64,000 nucleotides of DNA from Aquabacterium soli (GTDB taxonomy: Bacteria; Pseudomonadota; Gammaproteobacteria; Burkholderiales; Burkholderiaceae_C). The stretch is taken from the NCBI RefSeq assembly GCF_003933735.1, contig NZ_RSED01000005.1, forward strand, positions 1-64,000, in the 5' to 3' direction. Position numbers and translations under genes: made by a program. Numbering within the stretch: the first letter of the stretch is position 1; every line of letters begins with the position of its first letter. Below, piece by piece: positions 59,952-64,000 of the stretch. The notes beneath the pieces were generated by a model. That model did no database searches. It saw nothing but the letters and a program-made list of their open reading frames with translations, and was not told where the DNA came from.

Positions 59952-61192
59952 GCGTGGCGGAGCCGGGCTGTCGTCGCACATGGCAGGACCGGTTCGCCGC
60001 GGTGCGGGCTCACTCCCGCTGGCTCACGCAGCCACTGTCTGTTGAAGACCACCAGTTGCAATCCATGCCGGACGCGAGCCCGGCCAAGTGGCATCTGGCG
60101 CACACCACCTGGTTCTTCGAAACCCTGGTGCTCAGGCCCCATGCGCCCGGCTACCAGGTGTTCGATCCGACCTACGCCTATCTCTTCAACTCCTACTACG
60201 AGGCGCTGGGCCCCCGACATCCGCGCCCACAGCGTGGCGTGCTCAGCCGACCCTCGCTGGACGAGGTGTGGGCCTACCGCACCCATGTGGACGAGGCCGT
60301 GGCGCGCCTGGCCCGCGATGCCGATGCGGACACCTGGGCGCAGGTGGTGGGCACGCTGGAGTTGGGGCTGCACCATGAGCAGCAGCACCAGGAGCTGATC
60401 CTCACCGACATCCTGCATGCGTTCTCGCTGAACCCCTTGGGGCCGGTGTACCGGCCTGCGCAAGAGGCTGGTGTCTTGCTGGGCGCGTCGCATGGCGCAC
60501 GCGGTGGGGTTGACGAACCCAACGGTGCCGCCTGGCTGCGCCTCGGCGGTGGCCTCACCCACATCGGCCATGAGGGTGAGGGCTTCGCCTTCGACAACGA
60601 GCAGCCCCGCCACGCCGTGTGGTTGCGGCCCTTTGAGTTGGCGGCGCGCCCCGTCACCGTGCGCGAGCACCTGGCCTTCATTGAAGAGGGCGGCTACCGA
60701 GACGCACGCTGGTGGCTCAGCGATGGCTGGGCCTGCGTGCAGGCCCAGGGCTGGGAGGCGCCGGGCTATTGGCGTGCGGCATCGGATGGTGGCGAGGGGT
60801 GGCAGGTGTTCGGCCTGCACGGCTGGCAGGCCCTGGACCTCGATGCCCCCGTCAGCCACCTCAGCTTCTACGAGGCCGATGCCCATGCCCGCTGGGCCGG
60901 GGCCCGCCTGCCCACCGAGTTCGAATGGGAAGCCGCGCTGAACACCGTATCCAGCGGATCCGGCCAGGTCTGGGAATGGACCGCGTCACCCTATACCGCC
61001 TACCCGGGCTTCCAGCCCACGCCCGGGGCGGCCGCTGAATACAACGGCAAGTTCATGGTCAACCAGATCGTGCTGCGCGGCGGCAGCCGCCTGTCGCCGC
61101 CGGGGCACCTGCGCCCCACCTACCGCAACTTCTTTCCGCCGGCCACCCGCTGGCAATGCGCCGGCCTGAGGCTGGCGCGTGATGCGTCATGA
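59948..61192 (+). CDS. egtB: Ergothioneine biosynthesis sulfoxide synthase EgtB
   Basis: The 414-residue product has an N-terminal DinB-like domain with iron ligands in KWHLAHTTWFFETLVL near residue 50 and LGLHHEQQHQELILTDI near 137, and a C-terminal formylglycine-generating-enzyme-like domain (FDNEQPRHAVWLRPFEL; GARLPTEFEWEAAL; RNFFPPATRWQCAGLRL). EgtB links a thiol donor to trimethylhistidine using O2. Start is GTG at 59948 or 59945. egtD follows, but no egtA, egtC or egtE is in the window, which fits a variant using cysteine directly. Confidence 0.93.
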   Translation: MSVAEPGCRRTWQDRFAAVRAHSRWLTQPLSVEDHQLQSMPDASPAKWHLAHTTWFFETLVLRPHAPGYQVFDPTYAYLFNSYYEALGPRHPRPQRGVLSRPSLDEVWAYRTHVDEAVARLARDADADTWAQVVGTLELGLHHEQQHQELILTDILHAFSLNPLGPVYRPAQEAGVLLGASHGARGGVDEPNGAAWLRLGGGLTHIGHEGEGFAFDNEQPRHAVWLRPFELAARPVTVREHLAFIEEGGYRDARWWLSDGWACVQAQGWEAPGYWRAASDGGEGWQVFGLHGWQALDLDAPVSHLSFYEADAHARWAGARLPTEFEWEAALNTVSSGSGQVWEWTASPYTAYPGFQPTPGAAAEYNGKFMVNQIVLRGGSRLSPPGHLRPTYRNFFPPATRWQCAGLRLARDAS

Positions 61193-61275
61193 GCGCGCCC
61201 ACGTCCTGATGACCCCGTCGACATCCCGCTGACACGAAAAACCACCCCTGCAGTACCCGACAAGGAGACTCATCC

Positions 61276-62244
61276 ATGAGCGCATTGCTGCAGCCCGACC
61301 TCCACCCCGCGCGGTCGGTCTTCGCCCATGACCTGCTGGCCGGCCTGCGCCAGCGCCAGAAAAGCCTGTCGCCCAAGTACTTCTACGACGAGCGCGGCTC
61401 GGCCCTGTTCGACCTGATCTGCGACCTGGACGAGTACTACCCCACCCGCACCGAAACCGCGCTGCTGCGCCGCCATGCGGGTGACATCGCCGCCAAGGTG
61501 GGCCCGCACGCCGACATCGTGGAGTTCGGTGCCGGCTCGCTCGCCAAGATCCGCCTGCTGCTGCCGGCCTTGCAGGCGCCCCGGCGCTTCCTGCCGCTCG
61601 ACATCTCGGCCGATTACCTGCAGCGCCAGGCCGCCCTGCTGCGCGCGGATTTCCCGGGCCTGATCGTGCAGCCCCTGGCCGGTGATTTCTCCGGGCCGAT
61701 GACGTTGCCGCCGCTGGCCGAGGGCGCCGCGCGCCGCGTGGGCTTCTTCCCGGGCTCGTCGCTGGGCAACTTCAATCCGGCCGAGGCCCTGGCCTTCCTG
61801 CGCCAGTGCGCCACCTTGCTGGCCGGCGGCGGCCTGCTGATCGGCATCGACCTGGTCAAGGCGCCGGAGCGCCTGCACCGGGCCTACAACGACGCGGCCG
61901 GTGTCACGGCGGCGTTCAACAAGAACCTGCTGCTGCGCGCCAACCACGAGCTCGAGGCCGATTTCGACCTGGACGCCTTCGACCACTACGCCTACTACCA
62001 CCCCGGCCTGCAGCGCATCGAGATGCACCTGCTCAGCCGCAAGGCGCAGCGCGTGCACGTGTGCGGTGAGCCCGTCGATTTTGCGCAGGGCGAATCCATC
62101 CACACCGAGAACTCCTACAAGTTCACCGTGCCGGGCTTCCAGGCGCTGGCGCTGCAGGCGGGGCTGTTGCCCGCGGCGGTGTGGTGTGACGAGGACGCGC
62201 TGTTCAGCCTGCATTGGCTGGTGGCGCCCACAGAGCCGGTCTGA
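61276..62244 (+). CDS. egtD: L-histidine N-alpha-methyltransferase EgtD
   Basis: The 322-residue product is a SAM methyltransferase that trimethylates histidine to hercynine, the first step of ergothioneine synthesis. Signature stretches are KYFYDERGSALFDLICDLDE near residue 35, DIVEFGAGSLAKIRLLLPAL near 78, FFPGSSLGNFNPAEALAFL near 155 and ENSYKFTVPGFQALALQAG near 280. The ATG follows CAAGGAGA. It lies 83 bp after egtB on the same strand. Confidence 0.95.
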   Translation: MSALLQPDLHPARSVFAHDLLAGLRQRQKSLSPKYFYDERGSALFDLICDLDEYYPTRTETALLRRHAGDIAAKVGPHADIVEFGAGSLAKIRLLLPALQAPRRFLPLDISADYLQRQAALLRADFPGLIVQPLAGDFSGPMTLPPLAEGAARRVGFFPGSSLGNFNPAEALAFLRQCATLLAGGGLLIGIDLVKAPERLHRAYNDAAGVTAAFNKNLLLRANHELEADFDLDAFDHYAYYHPGLQRIEMHLLSRKAQRVHVCGEPVDFAQGESIHTENSYKFTVPGFQALALQAGLLPAAVWCDEDALFSLHWLVAPTEPV

Positions 62245-62414
62245 CCGCACTTGGGGCCCGGTCGCTGGCCTGTCAGCGGCTGCCGACGCCTCAAACCGGC
62301 ATCGCCGACAGCGGGGCGGGGCATTGCCCGCTCTGCAAGCCCTGCTGCCCACCCTAAGCTGACCTCCATGCTGCCCCAGAGGCAGCCGACGGCTTTTCAC
62401 ATGGAGGTGTCATC

Positions 62415-62972
62415 ATGAGCCAACAATTGATGCACGCTTTTTTCGGCGAACGCTCGCTCACCAAAGTGGCCGGCGTGTTCAGTGGCCGGGCCCAGGCCGA
62501 ACAGGCGGCCCGGCGCCTGACCCACAACTCTGGCTTCGGCAGCGATCAGGTGAAGGTGCTCGAGCCTCTTGATGGCGACTGGACGCGCGCTGATGTGCTG
62601 TCCAGCAAGATGGAGCCCGAGGACCGGGGCATCTGGAGCACCATCATCCGTGCCCACGTGCTGGCCGGTGTCATTGGCTTCCTGTTGGGCGCGGCGCTGT
62701 GCCTGGTCATGTGGCTGGCAGGACAGCCTGGCGTGCGCTCCACGCCGGGCATCGCCCTGGTGGCCATGACGGGCTTTGGCACCACCTTCGGGCTGTTGGT
62801 CGGCGGCCTGCTGTCCATGCGGCCGGACCATGGCCACGTGATCGCGCAGGTGCGCCAGTACCTGCGCCAGGGCCGCTGGGCCGTGGTGGCCCACCCGGAC
62901 AACCCGGAGCAGGTGGCCAGCGCCGAAAGCACCCTGAAGGATGGCAGCGAGCGCGTGATGCGCACCCTGTGA
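62415..62972 (+). CDS. Membrane protein resembling general stress protein 17M domain
   Basis: The 185-residue product has a soluble N-terminal domain (VAGVFSGRAQAEQAARRLTH, residues 19-38, then SDQVKVLEPLD), typical of ferredoxin-like stress proteins, followed by two membrane segments (AHVLAGVIGFLLGAALCLVM near 78 and ALVAMTGFGTTFGLLVGGLL near 115), and a soluble end with VRQYLRQGRWAVVAHPDNPE. The function is unknown. Confidence 0.75.
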   Translation: MSQQLMHAFFGERSLTKVAGVFSGRAQAEQAARRLTHNSGFGSDQVKVLEPLDGDWTRADVLSSKMEPEDRGIWSTIIRAHVLAGVIGFLLGAALCLVMWLAGQPGVRSTPGIALVAMTGFGTTFGLLVGGLLSMRPDHGHVIAQVRQYLRQGRWAVVAHPDNPEQVASAESTLKDGSERVMRTL

Positions 62973-63046
62973 GGACTATGCACGCCATCGAAACTCCCTA
63001 TCCGCGCGCTGCGCACGGGCGGCCGAGTCGTGCTACATTTGGAGGC

Positions 63047-63121
63047 ATGAACTCGGCTCGCTTTTATTTTGCGTACTTTCAACTCCCGCCTCAGTCCGGC
63101 GCAGGAGTGGCAAGCGCGTAG
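63047..63121 (+). CDS. Phe/Tyr-rich leader peptide of an attenuator
   Basis: An ATG directly after GGAGG opens a 24-residue peptide, MNSARFYFAYFQLPPQSGAG followed by four residues. Six codons in a row read Phe-Tyr-Phe-Ala-Tyr-Phe. This is the mark of a ribosome-mediated attenuator sensing charged tRNA-Phe and tRNA-Tyr. A terminator hairpin and the DAHP synthase gene follow. Confidence 0.85.
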   Translation: MNSARFYFAYFQLPPQSGAGVASA

Positions 63122-63144
63122 GCCCGCCACACAAGTTCCTGAAG

Positions 63145-63172
63145 ACCGCCGGAGTCCCCGGCGGTTTTTTTT
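63145..63172 (+). terminator. Attenuator terminator ahead of DAHP synthase
   Basis: ACCGCCGG and CCGGCGGT flank a five-base loop and are followed by eight T. A competing pairing exists: TCCGGCG (63095-63101), inside the leader peptide frame, is complementary to CGCCGGA (63147-63153), which would break the terminator if the ribosome stalls on the Phe/Tyr codons. Confidence 0.88.
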
Positions 63173-63240
63173 CGACCTCCTCAGAACCCCCGTCCCGCCC
63201 TTCAACAAGCCTCCACGAGAGCCTTCACGAAAGCCTCACC

Positions 63241-64000
63241 ATGACCCAAAGCAGCGCCTCCGCAGGCTGGGAACCGCCCGCGGACAAGACCTCCAAGACC
63301 GATGACGAACGCATCCGCAACGTCACGCCCCTGCCGCCGCCAGAGCACCTGATCCGCTTCTTCCCGATCCGCGGCACGGCCGTCGAGACCCTGGTGTCCG
63401 ACACCCGCCGGGCCATCCGCCGGATCGTGTCCGGCGAGGACGACCGACTGCTGGTGATCATCGGCCCCTGCTCGATCCACGACCCGGCCGCCGCGGTGGA
63501 ATACGCCCGCAAGCTGCTGAAAGCCCGCGAAAAGTACGCCGGTACGCTCGAGATCGTGATGCGCGTGTACTTCGAGAAACCGCGCACCACCGTGGGCTGG
63601 AAGGGCCTGATCAACGATCCTTACCTCGACGAGAGCTTCAAGATCGACGAAGGCCTGCGCATGGCGCGCCACCTGCTGCTGCAGATCAACCAGCTGGGCA
63701 TGCCGGCCGGCAGCGAGTTCCTCGATGTGATCTCGCCGCAGTACATCGGCGACCTGATCAGCTGGGGCGCCATCGGCGCGCGCACCACCGAAAGCCAGGT
63801 GCACCGCGAGCTGTCCTCGGGCCTGAGCGCGCCCATTGGCTTCAAGAACGGCACCGACGGCAACATCAAGATCGCCACCGACGCCATCCAGGCCGCCGCA
63901 CGCCCGCACCACTTCCTGTCGGTGCACAAGAACGGCCAGGTCGCCATCGTCGAGACGGCGGGCAACCCCGATTGCCACGTGATCCTGCGTGGCGGCAAGG
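63241..64000 (+). CDS. aroG: 3-deoxy-7-phosphoheptulonate (DAHP) synthase, class I, partial
   Basis: The first 253 residues are present; the gene runs off the window. It joins phosphoenolpyruvate and erythrose 4-phosphate in the first step of aromatic amino acid synthesis. Class I AroFGH motifs are clear: LLVIIGPCSIHDPAAAVEYA near residue 75, YFEKPRTTVGWKGLINDP near 110, ARTTESQVHRELSSGLSAPI near 180 and GFKNGTDGN near 200. The attenuator upstream predicts control by Phe and Tyr supply. Isozyme type is not certain. Confidence 0.95.
   Translation, partial: MTQSSASAGWEPPADKTSKTDDERIRNVTPLPPPEHLIRFFPIRGTAVETLVSDTRRAIRRIVSGEDDRLLVIIGPCSIHDPAAAVEYARKLLKAREKYAGTLEIVMRVYFEKPRTTVGWKGLINDPYLDESFKIDEGLRMARHLLLQINQLGMPAGSEFLDVISPQYIGDLISWGAIGARTTESQVHRELSSGLSAPIGFKNGTDGNIKIATDAIQAAARPHHFLSVHKNGQVAIVETAGNPDCHVILRGGK

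Overview
The window is chromosomal DNA of a high-GC betaproteobacterium, most likely Burkholderiales in the Comamonadaceae / Leptothrix-Rubrivivax-Aquabacterium neighbourhood. This is inferred from protein character: an S10 ribosomal operon with a long basic S3 tail, a 92-residue IF-1 paralogue, a PHB-type 3-hydroxybutyrate dehydrogenase next to a DUF3734 patatin, and many hybrid kinases. I see no rRNA, tRNA, insertion sequence, prophage or CRISPR array. No gap between genes exceeds 300 bp.

Layout. 1-8.3 kb: the end of tuf, then rpsJ closed by its own terminator, a lipoprotein gene and a LuxR-type regulator, then a separately promoted rplC-rplD-rplW-rplB-rpsS-rplV-rpsC-rplP-rpmC-rpsQ operon ending in a strong terminator. 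8.4-9.5 kb: a peroxiredoxin and an Mpo1-like membrane protein. 9.7-15.4 kb: a complete reductive pyrimidine degradation operon (preT, preA, dihydropyrimidinase, beta-ureidopropionase). 15.4-19.8 kb: infA paralogue, hemolysin III protein, a SoxR/monooxygenase pair with a classical sox box, a ParB-like orphan and an SDR. 19.8-25.7 kb: MCP, slyX and a large hybrid kinase. 25.7-30.2 kb: carbonic anhydrase, patatin-bdhA and small unknowns. 30.2-34.8 kb: a three-gene unit made of a 444-residue helical protein, a 951-residue helical-repeat protein with an RNase A-like toxin C-terminus, and a candidate immunity gene. 35-38.2 kb: an ECF42-type sigma factor with YCII, VOC and SRPBCC partners. 38.4-45 kb: PilZ protein, TetR/SDR/MFS module, AraC regulator and MpaB-like oxygenase. 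45.1-53.8 kb: a phosphorelay block of three hybrid kinases, a single-domain receiver and CheR, without CheB. 54.7-59.6 kb: an ABC uptake operon of the NMT1/THI5 type whose last gene is a RutR-like repressor. 59.7-62.2 kb: ergothioneine genes egtB and egtD. 63-64 kb: a Phe/Tyr-rich leader peptide and attenuator ahead of a DAHP synthase that runs off the window.

How the parts connect. Two loci 45 kb apart, the pyrimidine degradation operon and the ABC-rutR operon, carry the same promoter layout: a sigma-54 -24/-12 element followed about 20 bp downstream by a RutR-type palindrome. This suggests one regulon for pyrimidine uptake and use as a nitrogen source, activated by sigma-54 and gated by the RutR-like protein.

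The most novel candidate system is the toxin unit at 30-35 kb. It has a nuclease C-terminus with the H/R/T/Y residues expected of RNase A-like CDI toxins, but the carrier protein has no secretion signal or known delivery domain that I can see.
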